A DNA stretch of 64,000 bases from Leifsonia xyli subsp. xyli str. CTCB07 (lineage in GTDB: Bacteria; Actinomycetota; Actinomycetes; Actinomycetales; Microbacteriaceae), in contig NC_006087.1 of NCBI RefSeq assembly GCF_000007665.1, forward strand, positions 248,001 to 312,000. Direction: 5' to 3'. The stretch's first letter is position 1. Every line of letters starts with the position of its first letter. Of the stretch, positions 25,655 to 34,370 are shown piece after piece. The translations under genes were made by a program, and so were the position numbers. The notes under the pieces are model-generated. The model searched no databases and was not told the DNA's origin. It worked only from the letters and a program-made list of their open reading frames with translations.

Positions 25655-26962
25655 TCATGATGCCTGCGTGGCCGTCGCTTCGGTCTCCTCCAGTCCCTCG
25701 CGCAGCCGCTCGCGCGGCTTCATCGTCACGTGCGGCCGGATGCCGCTGAACCGCATGCGCATCCCGCGGTGCCTTACGAGGTAGAGCTCGCCCACGAGTG
25801 CCGCCGCGAAGCCGCTGGCCGCGCCGACGCCCAGTGCCCAGCGCGGGTCGAAGGTGTCGGCGACCCAGCCGACGATGGGGGCTCCGATGGGGGTTCCGCC
25901 CATGAAGATCGCCATGTAGATCGCCATGACGCGACCGCGGAGCGCCGGGTCCGTCGTCAGCTGGATGGCGCCGTTTGCGGTGGTCATGAGTGTCTGCGCG
26001 GAGATGCCGATGAGGATCAGGGCGAGGGCGAAGAGCCCGTAGACGGGCATGACCGCTGTTATCGCGCATCCCACTCCGAACAGGGCTGCGCCGGCGAATA
26101 GCAGCGCCACCCGCGGCCGCTCGCGCCGGGCGGACAGCAGGGCGCCGGCGACGGAGCCGATCGCCATGATCGAGGAGAGGACGCCGTACTCGCCCGCGCC
26201 CTGGTGGAAAACGCTCACCGACATGGTCGAGATGAAGATCGGGAAGTTGAGGCCGAAGGTCCCGATCAGGAACACCATGATCAGGATGACGAGGATGTCG
26301 GGCCGCCGTCGCACGTAGCGGAACCCGCCGATGAGGCTTCCTGGGGAACGCTTGGCCCGCTCGGTGCGATACAGCTGCTCGCGGCGCAGCAGGGTCAGCG
26401 AGAGCAGCACAGCGCCGAAGGTCCCCGCGTTGATGAGGAAGACCCAGCCCGCGCCGATGGCGGCGGTGAGGAGACCGGCGATGGCTGGTCCGATGAGCCG
26501 GGCGGCGTTGAACGACGCCGAGTTGAGCGCCACCGCGTTCGACAGGTTCGGCCCGGCCACCAGCTCGGAGACGAAGGTCTGACGGGCGGGGGCGTCGAAG
26601 GCGGCGGCCACGCCGAGCGCGAGGGCGAAGGCGTAGACGTGCCAGAGCTGGACGGCGCTGGTGACGGTGAGGAGGCCGAGCCCGAGGCCGAGCGCCCCCA
26701 TCGCCCCCTGCGTCGCCAGGAGCAGCCTGCGCCGATCGAGGTGATCGGCTGCCCATCCCGTGACGGGGAGCAGGAGCAACTGCGGCCCGAACTGGAGGGC
26801 CATGACGAAGCCGACGGCGGTGGCGTTGTTCTGGGTGAGCTGGGTGAGAACGATCCAGTCCTGGGCCGTGCGCTGCATCCAGGTTCCGATGTTGGAGACG
26901 AGTGCTCCGGCGGCCCAGATGAGGTAGTTCGTCCCGGCGAGGGAGCGGAACATCGCTCTCAC
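25655..26962 (-). CDS. MFS transporter (enterobactin-exporter-like)
   Basis: This 435-residue major facilitator has about 12 hydrophobic segments. It shows the MFS_3 signatures W-M-Q-R-T-A-Q-D-W near the first helix, A-A-D-H-L-D-R-R-R in the 2-3 loop, and A-F-D-A-P-A-R-Q-T-F. It is probably a drug or metabolite exporter. Its start at 26962 overlaps the end of a MarR-type regulator gene by 4 bases, the usual regulator-exporter operon. Intact. Confidence 0.88.
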   Translation of the reverse strand: MRAMFRSLAGTNYLIWAAGALVSNIGTWMQRTAQDWIVLTQLTQNNATAVGFVMALQFGPQLLLLPVTGWAADHLDRRRLLLATQGAMGALGLGLGLLTVTSAVQLWHVYAFALALGVAAAFDAPARQTFVSELVAGPNLSNAVALNSASFNAARLIGPAIAGLLTAAIGAGWVFLINAGTFGAVLLSLTLLRREQLYRTERAKRSPGSLIGGFRYVRRRPDILVILIMVFLIGTFGLNFPIFISTMSVSVFHQGAGEYGVLSSIMAIGSVAGALLSARRERPRVALLFAGAALFGVGCAITAVMPVYGLFALALILIGISAQTLMTTANGAIQLTTDPALRGRVMAIYMAIFMGGTPIGAPIVGWVADTFDPRWALGVGAASGFAAALVGELYLVRHRGMRMRFSGIRPHVTMKPRERLREGLEETEATATQAS

Positions 26963-27377
26963 GAGTCGGCGAGCTCTCGCAGGATCGCGGCGGCCTCGGC
27001 CAGGGTCGCGCGCTGGCCGGCGCTGAGGGCGTTCAGCCGTTGGTGCAGCCAGGCGTCGCGGCGGCGGGTCTCGTCGACGAGGCGGCGGCCGTCCACGGTC
27101 GGGATGACGACCGCTTTGCGGCCGTCGTCGGCATCGGCGGTGCGCTCGACGTAGCCGGCGCGTTCCAGGTGGTTGACCGTGCGGTTCATCGACGGCGGCT
27201 TGACGCGCTCGCTCAGCCGGCCGATCGTGCCCGAGCCTTCGCGCACGAGGAAGGCGAGCGTGGAGGTTTGCGTGTCGCTCAGCTCGTCGTCCTCTCGGCG
27301 CGGAGGCGGCGGGAGAGGCGCGCGACGGCCACGCGCAGAGCGCTGCTGAGGTCGTGGGTGGAGAGGCGGGCGCTCAT
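26959..27377 (-). pseudogene. MarR family transcriptional regulator, frameshifted
   Basis: From ATG 27377 the frame reads D-L-S-S-A-L-R-V-A-V-A-R-L-S-R-R-L-R-A-E-R and stops soon after at a TGA. One base out of phase the gene continues: D-D-E-L-S-D-T-Q-T-S-T-L-A-F-L, then the winged helix G-T-I-G-R-L-S-E-R-V-K-P-P-S-M-N-R-T and wing R-T-A-D-A-D-D-G-R-K-A. The break is near 27285-27295. The 3' frame could be translated from an internal start as 95 residues containing the DNA-binding wing but without the dimerisation helix. It overlaps the MFS exporter gene, which it presumably repressed. Confidence 0.8.
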
Positions 27378-27383
27378 AGGTAG

Positions 27384-27409
27384 TTAGCCTATCAAATTAG
27401 ACGTGCTAA
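27384..27409. promoter_or_regulatory. Palindrome upstream of the MarR-MFS operon
   Basis: TTAGC (27384-27388) and GCTAA (27405-27409) frame an AT-rich stretch with a further TTAG, located just upstream of the MarR start. MarR proteins bind AT-rich dyads overlapping their own promoter, so this is a likely operator. Confidence 0.5.
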
Positions 27410-27449
27410 ATAAACCCTGTCCGCGGGCCGCTGACGGCAGAATGGGCTG

Positions 27450-28045
27450 ATGCAGTGCGACTACACGGCTGACGACGGCCTGCGGATCTTCTACGATGTC
27501 TACCCGGCCGCGGATGCGCGAGCCGTCGTCCAGCTGGCGCGTGGGGGAGCACGTCGACCGGTACGCCGCGCTGGCCGGGCGCCTCGCGGCTCGCGGTTAC
27601 ACCGTCTACGCGGACGATCACCGCGGCCACGGCCGCACAGGGATGCCGCAGTGGAACGGCGACGCCGCCCGCCTCGGTCGCCTCGGCTCCGGTGGATTGC
27701 GGGCGGCCGTTCGCGACCTGCGCGATTTCGGCCACCGCATCCGCGCCGAGAACCCGGGCCTGCCGCTCGTCCTCATCGGCCACAGCTGGGGCTCGCTCAT
27801 GGGGCAGATGGTGCTCAACGGGCACAGCGACGAGTACGACGCGGCCGTGCTCTGCGGCACCGCCTACCGCGTCGTCGGTTCGATAAACTCGGGTGACCTC
27901 AACAAGCGGCACGCGCATCTCGGCGCCACCGGCGCCGAGTGGCTCAGCCGGGACCCGGCGGTGGCCGAGGCGTTCTCCGCAGACCCGCTGACGACGCTGG
28001 TTCCGTTGCAGAAGCTGTTCGGGATGGCGGACGCCGCTCCAGCCA
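27450..28045 (+). pseudogene. Alpha/beta hydrolase (monoacylglycerol-lipase-like), frameshifted and truncated
   Basis: ATG 27450 starts D-Y-T-A-D-D-G-L-R-I-F-Y-D-V. Near 27540 a frameshift moves the sense to V-G-E-H-V-D-R-Y-A, D-D-H-R-G-H-G-R-T-G and the nucleophile elbow G-H-S-W-G-S. The body then matches actinobacterial lysophospholipase-like hydrolases as far as L-Q-K-L-F-G near 28025. There it runs into sequence that belongs, on the other strand, to a PucR regulator. The C-terminal third, with the catalytic Asp and His, is gone. Confidence 0.83.
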
Positions 28046-29002
28046 GTCGGCCGCCGCTGCGAGGGCGGAACCGCTGAGGACGGCCACGCGCAGCGGTCCT
28101 CCGGGCAGTTCGCCCAGAACCGGCTCGGCGGCGGCGAGGCCGGCCTCACCGGCGAGAAGGGCCCGCCAGACCGAGGTGCGCAGGCGGGACCGGGCGGCGT
28201 CCGTCGCGCGGCCCCGTTCGAGCGCGAGCCCGGCAAGGGCGACGACGCCGGTGACGATCTGCTGCGCGGCCTGGTCGAGCCCGTCGGAGCCGACCGCGAG
28301 GACGCCTCTCAGGCGACCGGACGTGCCGAGCGTCTGCAAAGCGAACGGCCCGGCATCCGTCTCGGTTGTCCCTGCGGCGCGCTGATGGCTGCGCAGCAGG
28401 GCCTCGGCGGCGTCGGCGAGCGTCGAGCGCGACGGCACGCCGAGCGAGTCGGCCGGAGCCACGTGGTCGAGGGCTCCATCGGCGTCGAACAGCGCGACCG
28501 GCCGCTCGATCTGCCGGGCGAGCTCCGCGAGGACGGCGCCGAGCGCATCCGGCCTCAGCGCGGCGAGCGAGATGGCCCGGGAGGCGCGCAGCGCCCAGAT
28601 GTTCCGCGCGTACACGTCGGCGGCGACACGGTCGGCGACGAACCGTGCGATCGCGATGAACGGCGTGCGATACAGCACCGCGAACAGCGCCAGACCTCGT
28701 CGCGTGCATGCTTCCACGAGCGCCTCCGGCGTCCCGGCGCAAACCACCTCCGTGCCGAAGCCGAGCCCGGCGACGCCGCTTGTCACGAGCCGCGCGACGT
28801 AGGGCTCCACGTCCTCCGGCACACGGGTGACCAGCAGGACCTGACCGGGGGAGAGGAATGGCGTCGGATCGGCGAGCTCGGAGCTGTGTGCCCACGACAC
28901 CGGAGCGTCCCGGTCTCCGACCGTGGCGGGAGTGAGCGCGCTCAGCCCGAACTCGGGGTGCGCGAGCAACTGGCTGAGGGTGGCGGGCATCGGCGGTTCC
29001 AT
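28040..29002 (-). pseudogene. PucR family transcriptional regulator, C-terminally deleted
   Basis: The frame encodes the N-terminal PucR sensor domain (L-S-Q-L-L-A-H-P-E-F-G-L, then G-Q-V-L-L-V-T-R) and the following GAF-like region (E-R-P-V-A-L-F-D-A-D-G). The C-terminal PucR helix-turn-helix that binds DNA is missing. The coding sense ends near 28040, where it abuts the truncated hydrolase gene from the other strand. It starts about 80 bp from, and divergent to, the semialdehyde dehydrogenase gene, which it may once have regulated. Start either ATG 29002 or 28990. Confidence 0.82.
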
Positions 29003-29083
29003 CTGACAGGGTGGAGAATCCTGTCTCGAGAATTGTACGCGGCGTCCAGACGGCGGTGAGGGCGGGCTCCTTACGATTCCGGT

Positions 29084-30567
29084 ATGACTCTCCCCGAACT
29101 CGACCCGACCGCCCGCGAGGCCGATCTCCTTGACCGTGTCCCGTCCGGCCTGTTCATCGGTGGCGTGTGGGAGGACGGCTCCCGCGACCCGATCGAGGTG
29201 CAGGACCCCGCCACCGGACGTGTGATCAAGCGCATCGCCGACGCGACTCCGGACGATGGCCTCCGTGCCCTGGACGCCGCTGTCGTCGCCGCCGGCGAGT
29301 GGGCGGCCACGGCGCCGCGGGTCCGCGCCGAGATCCTGCGCCATGCCTTCGATCTGCTGCAGGAGCGCCGTCAGGACTTCGCGCTGCTGATGACGCTCGA
29401 GATGGGCAAACCGTTGGCCGAGGCGAACGGCGAGGTCGCCTACGGAGGTGAGTTCCTGCGCTGGTTCTCCGAGGAGGCCGTCCTCTCCGCCGGCCTCTAC
29501 GGCTCGACCCCCGAAGGCACCGGCACGATGGTCGTCTCGCAGCGACCGGTCGGACCGTGCTTCTTCATTACGCCGTGGAACTTCCCGCTCGCGATGGCGA
29601 CGCGGAAGATCGCCCCCGCTCTCGCCGCCGGCTGCACCGTCGTCGTCAAGCCCGCTGAGCTCACTCCGCTCACGACGCTCGCCTTCGCGCAGCTCCTCGC
29701 CGACGCGAGCCTGCCGGACGGGGTGGTCAATGTCGTGCAGACCAGCGCCTCCGGAGCCCTCTCCGCCCCTATCATCGCGGACCCGCGGTTGCGCAAGCTC
29801 TCCTTCACCGGCTCCACCCCGGCCGGCCGCACCCTGCTTGCCCAGGCGGCGCAGAACGTGCTGCGCACCTCGATGGAACTCGGCGGGAACGCTCCTTCGT
29901 CGTCTTCGAGGACGCCGATCTGGAGGCGGTGGTGGAGGGCGCGATGGTGGCGAAGTTCCGCAACATCGGTCAGGCCTGCACCGCCGCCAATCGGTTCCTC
30001 GTGCATGAGTCCGTCGTCGGCGAATTCGCCCGCCGGATCACGGAGCGGGTGCGCGCGATGCGGGTCGGCCGGGGCACGGAGGAAGGGGTGAGCATCGGTC
30101 CGGTGATCGACGATCGGGCGGTGGACTCTTTGGCCGCGCTCGTCGGGGACGCTGTCGGGCGGGGGGGGGCTCGCGTTCTGACCGGGGGTTCGCGGATGGC
30201 CGGTGCGGGGACGTTCTTCGAGCCGACGGTGCTGGTGGAGGTGACGCCCGGCAGCGAGATTCTGCGCGAGGAGATTTTCGGACCGGTCCTCGCGATCGCG
30301 TCGTTCTCGTCCGAGGAGGAGGCTGTCGCGCGGGCGAACGACACAGAGTACGGGCTTGTCTCCTATGTGTTCACGCGGGATCTTGCTCGTGGTCAGCGGA
30401 TGATCGAGGCTTTGCAGACGGGGATGATGGGGCTGAACACGGGTTTGGTGTCCAACGCGGCGGCGGCGTTCGGGGGTGTGAAGCAGTCGGGTCTGGGCCG
30501 TGAGGGTGGGGCGGAGGAGGGCATCCACGAGTACCTCGATACGAAGTACACGCTGATTCCGGTCTGA
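29084..30567 (+). pseudogene. gabD: Succinate-semialdehyde dehydrogenase, frameshifted
   Basis: The gene encodes an NAD(P)-dependent aldehyde dehydrogenase of the GabD class: P-W-N-F-P-L-A-M-A-T-R-K (near residue 165) and M-E-L-G-G-N-A-P (near 265). One base is missing near 29893. The next frame continues with V-F-E-D-A-D-L-E-A-V-V-E-G, the catalytic cysteine in G-Q-A-C-T-A-A-N-R, and the terminal G-V-K-Q-S-G-L-G-R-E-G. The break separates the general base from the nucleophile, so the product is inactive. Function would be oxidation of succinate semialdehyde (GABA breakdown); a related semialdehyde is possible. All other motifs are intact, so the lesion is recent or a sequencing error. Confidence 0.85.
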
Positions 30568-30593
30568 CCGTTCCGGGGGCTACCCAACTCATA

Positions 30594-30632
30594 TTCCAAA
30601 CGGAATTTGTATGTGTTAGAATGTTACTAACA
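30594..30632 (+). promoter_or_regulatory. Promoter with overlapping palindromes
   Basis: TTCCAA (30594-30599) and TAGAAT (30617-30622) are separated by 17 bp and look like a sigma-70-type promoter. Two dyads overlap it: ATTCC-AAAC-GGAAT (30593-30606) at the -35 and TGTTAG-N7-CTAACA (30614-30632) over the -10. The promoter would start transcription near 30629, downstream of the ATG at 30621. Confidence 0.5.
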
Positions 30633-31850
30633 TCGCATCCCGACCCTCGTCTGGAGTTCCCCGGGAGAAGACATCTCTCCATTCTGACCGCCGCCGCCCT
30701 CACCCTCGGACTGACCGTTGCCGGAGCCGCCGTCGCGGCCCCGGCGGCCGCTCCCGCGATCGCGTCGCCGGCCGAGGGTTCGACGATTTCGCACCCGCAG
30801 CCCACCATCGAGGGAACCGCCGTGCCGGACGCCGTGATCGCCGTTACGTTCGACGCGGGAACGGCGGCGGAGTCGACCGAATCGACCATCGCATCGCCCG
30901 CGGGAGAATGGTCCCTCATCCCCGACGCCCCCTTCTCGGACGGAGCGCACACCGTCCAGGCGACGGCGACTCTCGGCGGTGAGACCGGCCCGGCCTCCGC
31001 TCCCGTCGCCTTCACGGTCGACTCCGCCGCACCCGCGCGCCCGCTCATCGCGAGCCCGGCGAACGGTTCGACCGTCGCCGACGCCCGTCCCGTCCTGACC
31101 GGGACGGCGGAGCCGAACGCCACGCTCGTCGTCCACATCGACGGAGTGGCTGCCGGCGAAGCGCCGATCGAGAGCACCGGTGCTTGGACGTTCGTCCCGG
31201 CGGCGGCTCTGGCGAACGGCCCGCACACGATCCAGGTGGTCGCGCGGGATGCAGCGGGCAACGTCTCCCTCCCCCGTGTGCTCTCCCTCACCGTCGATGC
31301 GCCGGCGCCCGTGGCTCCCGTCATCTCCACTCCTGCCGCTGGCGCCGTGGTGCCGACCGGGACGCCGACCATCGCCGTGACCATCGATGGCGTGACCGCG
31401 GGGACTACCCGCGCCGACAGTGCCGGTCTCTGGTCGTTCGTGCCCTCCGCCGCGCTGGCCGAGGGGGTACACACGGTCCGTGCCACCGCCGCGAGCGACT
31501 CCGGTTCGGTGAGCGACGCCTCGGATGAGGTCTCCTTCTCCATCGTCAGCGCCGTGTCTTCTGACGGTGATGATGATGGAAAGACAGTCCCGATCGGGAG
31601 CGACCCGGTGGCCGGCGCACCAGCCACGATCGACACGACCGCGGAGACGGGCGCGCTCGCCCGGACGGGATCGACCGGCGCCCTTCCGCTCCTGGGGGCC
31701 GGCTTCGCCCTCCTCCTTCTGGGCGTCGGGCTGACGGTGGCAGTGCGCCTTCGCCGCGCGGTGAGCTGGCGGCCACGGCGCGGCAGACCGGAGATGCGCT
31801 ACGCGCGCATCTCCGGTCTTCTTTCGCGTGTCAGTCCGCCTCGGCGGTGA
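30621..31850 (+). CDS. Ig-like repeat surface protein with sortase-type tail
   Basis: The product has a basic/hydrophobic signal peptide (R-R-H-L-S-I-L-T-A-A-A-L-T-L, cleavage near A-V-A-A-P). Three bacterial Ig-like repeats of about 90 residues follow, each beginning like I-A-S-P-A-E-G-S-T or I-A-S-P-A-N-G-S-T and closing with G-x-H-T-V-x-A. The C-terminus is L-A-R-T-G, a hydrophobic helix and a basic tail, i.e. an LPxTG-like (LAxTG) wall-sorting signal. It is probably an anchored or secreted adhesin-like protein. Two oddities: the only upstream ATG (30621) lies within the predicted promoter, and the last about 17 codons run through a perfect terminator hairpin, so both ends of the reading frame may have drifted. 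Confidence 0.72.
   Translation: MLLTSHPDPRLEFPGRRHLSILTAAALTLGLTVAGAAVAAPAAAPAIASPAEGSTISHPQPTIEGTAVPDAVIAVTFDAGTAAESTESTIASPAGEWSLIPDAPFSDGAHTVQATATLGGETGPASAPVAFTVDSAAPARPLIASPANGSTVADARPVLTGTAEPNATLVVHIDGVAAGEAPIESTGAWTFVPAAALANGPHTIQVVARDAAGNVSLPRVLSLTVDAPAPVAPVISTPAAGAVVPTGTPTIAVTIDGVTAGTTRADSAGLWSFVPSAALAEGVHTVRATAASDSGSVSDASDEVSFSIVSAVSSDGDDDGKTVPIGSDPVAGAPATIDTTAETGALARTGSTGALPLLGAGFALLLLGVGLTVAVRLRRAVSWRPRRGRPEMRYARISGLLSRVSPPRR
31785..31819. terminator. Perfect 15-bp terminator hairpin
   Basis: AGACCGGAGATGCGC (31785-31799) and GCGCATCTCCGGTCT (31805-31819) pair perfectly around a 5-base loop and are followed by TCTTTC. It lies between convergent genes and can serve both. It is inside the last codons of the Ig-like protein frame. 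Confidence 0.9.
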
Positions 31851-32067
31851 GCCTTCGTCTCACGTCGTGCTCGATCAGTACGGGGATGAAGTCTCGCACG
31901 GAGGCACCGGAGAAATCGTCGTGGTGCTCGTGGACGAGTTCGACGATGCGCTCGCGGTCGACTCCGGGGAAGCGCTCGGCCAGACGATCGACGGCGTGGC
32001 CGATGGCGACCTCTTCGTCAGCCGGGGAGGGGGCGGGTGGAGCGGTGGTCGGGTCCTCATCGATCAT
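31831..32067 (-). CDS. Small three-helix-type protein of unknown function
   Basis: A 78-residue acidic protein from ATG 32067 with a proline-rich start, then V-D-R-L-A-E-R-F-P-G-V and I-V-E-L-V-H-E-H-H-D-D-F, and V-R-D-F-I-P-V-L-I-E-H-D-V-R-R-R-L. The pattern of three amphipathic helices with P-G-V at a turn and a final V-R-R-R-L is the small domain found in actinobacterial proteins of unknown function, sometimes called a three-helix bundle dimerisation domain. No partner gene is visible. Start not firmly fixed; an open frame continues 15 codons upstream to 32112. Confidence 0.6.
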   Translation of the reverse strand: MIDEDPTTAPPAPSPADEEVAIGHAVDRLAERFPGVDRERIVELVHEHHDDFSGASVRDFIPVLIEHDVRRRLTAEAD

Positions 32068-32193
32068 GACGCGATTATCCGCCCTGCTGCCGGGTTGGGG
32101 AATGGGACGCATCGAAGCTGACCGGAGGGCGCGCTGCTGCCCGCGACGGCAGCGGGCGCGCGCACGGTCTGCCCCGCCGTCTCGCAGAGGAAC

Positions 32194-32231
32194 GGCGAAG
32201 GGCGCCTCGCCGAAGCGGGACGCCCTTCGCC
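32194..32231 (-). terminator. Terminator of the catalase gene
   Basis: GGCGAAGGGCG (32194-32204) pairs perfectly with CGCCCTTCGCC (32221-32231). It lies 22 bases past the catalase stop codon on the minus strand. Confidence 0.8.
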
Positions 32232-32253
32232 CGGAACGCTCGCCGGAACGGAC

Positions 32254-33747
32254 TCAGCCCGCGACCCCCACGAACTCGGCCGCCTCGTCGGCGTCGGTGA
32301 CCCCCGACGCGAGCCGTGTACGGAGCAGGCCGCCGAGGCCGGCGTCCACACTCGTCCAGTACTGGATGGCGCGCTCGCGGATGTCGTCGCGCTGCACCCC
32401 GCCGACCGCCCCGGCGATCGTGTCGAGGAAGCGCTCTTTGGCCTTGGCGTCGAAGACGTCGCGGTAGAGGGAACCGGCCTGGCCGAAGTCGTCATCCTCG
32501 GCGTGCAGAGTGGCGGCGGCGCGGACCAGCGCGCCGTCCGACTCCCAGGAGCCTTCGCCGGCCAGGGCCGGGTCGGCCACCGGGCCGCCGAACGAGTTCG
32601 GCGCGTAGACCGGCGCCTCCGCGGCCTTGAAGCCGTGGCGCGCCGCGCCGTCCTGCGAGTAGTTGTGTACCGGCGCGACCGGCGCATTCACCGGCAGTTC
32701 GTTGTAGTTCGTGCCGACGCGGTAGCGCTGGGCGTCCGGGTAGGAGAAGACCCGGGCCGTGAGCATCTTGTCGGGGGAGATATCGATGCCGGGGACCGTG
32801 TTCGCCGGCGAGAACGCCGCCTGCTCGATCTGGGCGAAGAAGTTCTCCGGGTTGCGGTTCAGCGTGTGGACGCCGACCTCGATCAGCGGGTAGTCGCTGT
32901 GCGGCCACACCTTGGTGAGGTCGAACGGGTTGAGCCGGTAGGTCTTGGCGTCCTCGTAGGGCATGACCTGCACGGAGAGCTTCCACGCCGGGAAGTCGCC
33001 GCGTTCGATCGCCTCGTACAGGTCGCGACGGTAGTAGTCCGCGTCCTCGCCCGCGATCTTCTCGGCTTCGGCCCCGTGCATCTCCTCGTTGCCGTGAAGC
33101 GCGTGGAAGTGGTACTTGACCCAGAAGCGCTCGCCTGCCGCGTTGATCCACTGGTACGTGTGCGAGCCGTAGCCCGGCATGGTGCGCCAGGAGCGGGGGA
33201 GGCCGCGGTCGCCCATGAGGTAGGTGACCTGGTGGGCGGACTCGGGGGAGAGCGTCCAGAAATCCCACTGCATGTCCGCATCCCGCAGTCCGGAGCCCGG
33301 GAGGCGCTTCTGCGAGTGGATGAAATCGGGGAACTTCATGCCGTCGCGGATGAAGAAGACCGGGGTGTTGTTGCCGACGATGTCGTAGTTGCCCTCGGAC
33401 GTGTAGAACTTCACTGAGAAGCCGCGGACGTCGCGCCAGGTGTCGGGCGAGCCCTGCTCGCCCGCGACGGAGGAGAACCGCTGCACGGTCTCCGTCTTCG
33501 CGCCCGGCTGGAAGACCGCCGCCTTCGTGTACGCCGTTACGTCGCCGGTGACAGCGAACGTGCCGAACGCGCCGCCGCCCTTCGCGTGTACGATCCGCTC
33601 GGGGATCCGTTCGCGGTTGAACTGGGCGAGCTTCTCCACCAGGTAGCGGTCGTGCAGGGCGGTCGCGCCGTCCTGGCCCGCCGTGAGCGAGTGGGCGTCG
33701 CTGGCGACCGGTGTCCCGGTCTGCGTGGTCGTGTGGTTCTCCGACAT
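32254..33747 (-). CDS. katA: Catalase (monofunctional haem, KatA-type)
   Basis: This 497-residue protein converts hydrogen peroxide to water and oxygen. The distal histidine lies in [12 protein letters not shown] (His about 54) and the distal asparagine in [12 protein letters not shown]. The proximal tyrosine is in [14 protein letters not shown]. The size matches small-subunit catalases. ATG 33747 is preferred over 33759 because GAGGA lies at the right distance. The gene starts 13 bp after the stop of a Fur-family regulator on the same strand, the common peroxide-responsive furA/catalase arrangement. Cytoplasmic and intact. Confidence 0.93.
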   Translation of the reverse strand: MSENHTTTQTGTPVASDAHSLTAGQDGATALHDRYLVEKLAQFNRERIPERIVHAKGGGAFGTFAVTGDVTAYTKAAVFQPGAKTETVQRFSSVAGEQGSPDTWRDVRGFSVKFYTSEGNYDIVGNNTPVFFIRDGMKFPDFIHSQKRLPGSGLRDADMQWDFWTLSPESAHQVTYLMGDRGLPRSWRTMPGYGSHTYQWINAAGERFWVKYHFHALHGNEEMHGAEAEKIAGEDADYYRRDLYEAIERGDFPAWKLSVQVMPYEDAKTYRLNPFDLTKVWPHSDYPLIEVGVHTLNRNPENFFAQIEQAAFSPANTVPGIDISPDKMLTARVFSYPDAQRYRVGTNYNELPVNAPVAPVHNYSQDGAARHGFKAAEAPVYAPNSFGGPVADPALAGEGSWESDGALVRAAATLHAEDDDFGQAGSLYRDVFDAKAKERFLDTIAGAVGGVQRDDIRERAIQYWTSVDAGLGGLLRTRLASGVTDADEAAEFVGVAG

Positions 33748-33760
33748 AGTTTTCCTCATC

Positions 33761-34204
33761 TCATTCGGAGCGCGACGGGGTTGCCGCCGTGCTCTCCTGA
33801 CAGGACGGGCACAGCCTCCAGAACGTCACCTCGGCCGTGTCCACCGCGAACCCCGCCGCCTCCGAGAGACGCAGACAGGGCGCGTGCCCCACAACGCAGT
33901 CGACATCCGCCACGGTGCTGCACAGGGTGCAGACGACGTGGTGGTTGTCGCCGATCCGCCGCTCGTAGAGCGCGGGTGAGTGGGCGGGTTCGATCCTCCG
34001 CACCATCCTGGTGAGGGTGAGGTCGCCGAGAACGTTGTGGATGTTCTGGATCGACGTGCCGGGCAGTGCGGGCTGCACCGCCGCAAGCACGGTCTCCGCG
34101 TCGGAGTGGGGGCGGTCGCTCAGTGCGCTGAGGACGGCGAGCCGTCCCCGGGTCACCCGCAGGCCGGCGGAGCGCAGCGTGTCCTCCAGCTGTGCCGTGT
34201 CCAT
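33761..34204 (-). CDS. Fur family regulator (FurA/CatR/PerR-like)
   Basis: The 147-residue protein has the Fur winged helix ([11 protein letters not shown], then [12 protein letters not shown]) and the metal-binding dimerisation domain with H-H-V-V-C-T-L-C and a second C-P-S-C pair (structural zinc site). It lies directly upstream of catalase, and paralogues in this position (FurA in mycobacteria, CatR in streptomycetes) are peroxide- or iron-sensing repressors of the catalase operon. Autoregulation through the upstream repeats (34226-34267) is likely. The exact metal cannot be read from the sequence. Confidence 0.9.
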   Translation of the reverse strand: MDTAQLEDTLRSAGLRVTRGRLAVLSALSDRPHSDAETVLAAVQPALPGTSIQNIHNVLGDLTLTRMVRRIEPAHSPALYERRIGDNHHVVCTLCSTVADVDCVVGHAPCLRLSEAAGFAVDTAEVTFWRLCPSCQESTAATPSRSE

Positions 34205-34225
34205 GCGCCGAGCCTATCGGCTTGT

Positions 34226-34267
34226 TTTGAGCCCATCAAAAAAACTTGGTTTGAGTTCATAAAAAAG
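34226..34267. promoter_or_regulatory. Direct repeats upstream of the Fur-catalase operon
   Basis: TTTGAGCCCATCAAAAAA (from 34226) and TTTGAGTTCATAAAAAAG (from 34250) are two near-copies 24 bp apart in the promoter region of the fur gene. The region is very AT-rich for this genome. It is a plausible operator for the Fur protein encoded just downstream. Confidence 0.5.
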
Positions 34268-34370
34268 AAAAGGTCCGCCTGCGGCTCAGCACCCGCAAGG
34301 GCGTCACATCGGCGTCTGCAACGGAGGATGCAAAGCGCTCTGGATCGTCTTCGAGGCAGCTGCTCGGGCG

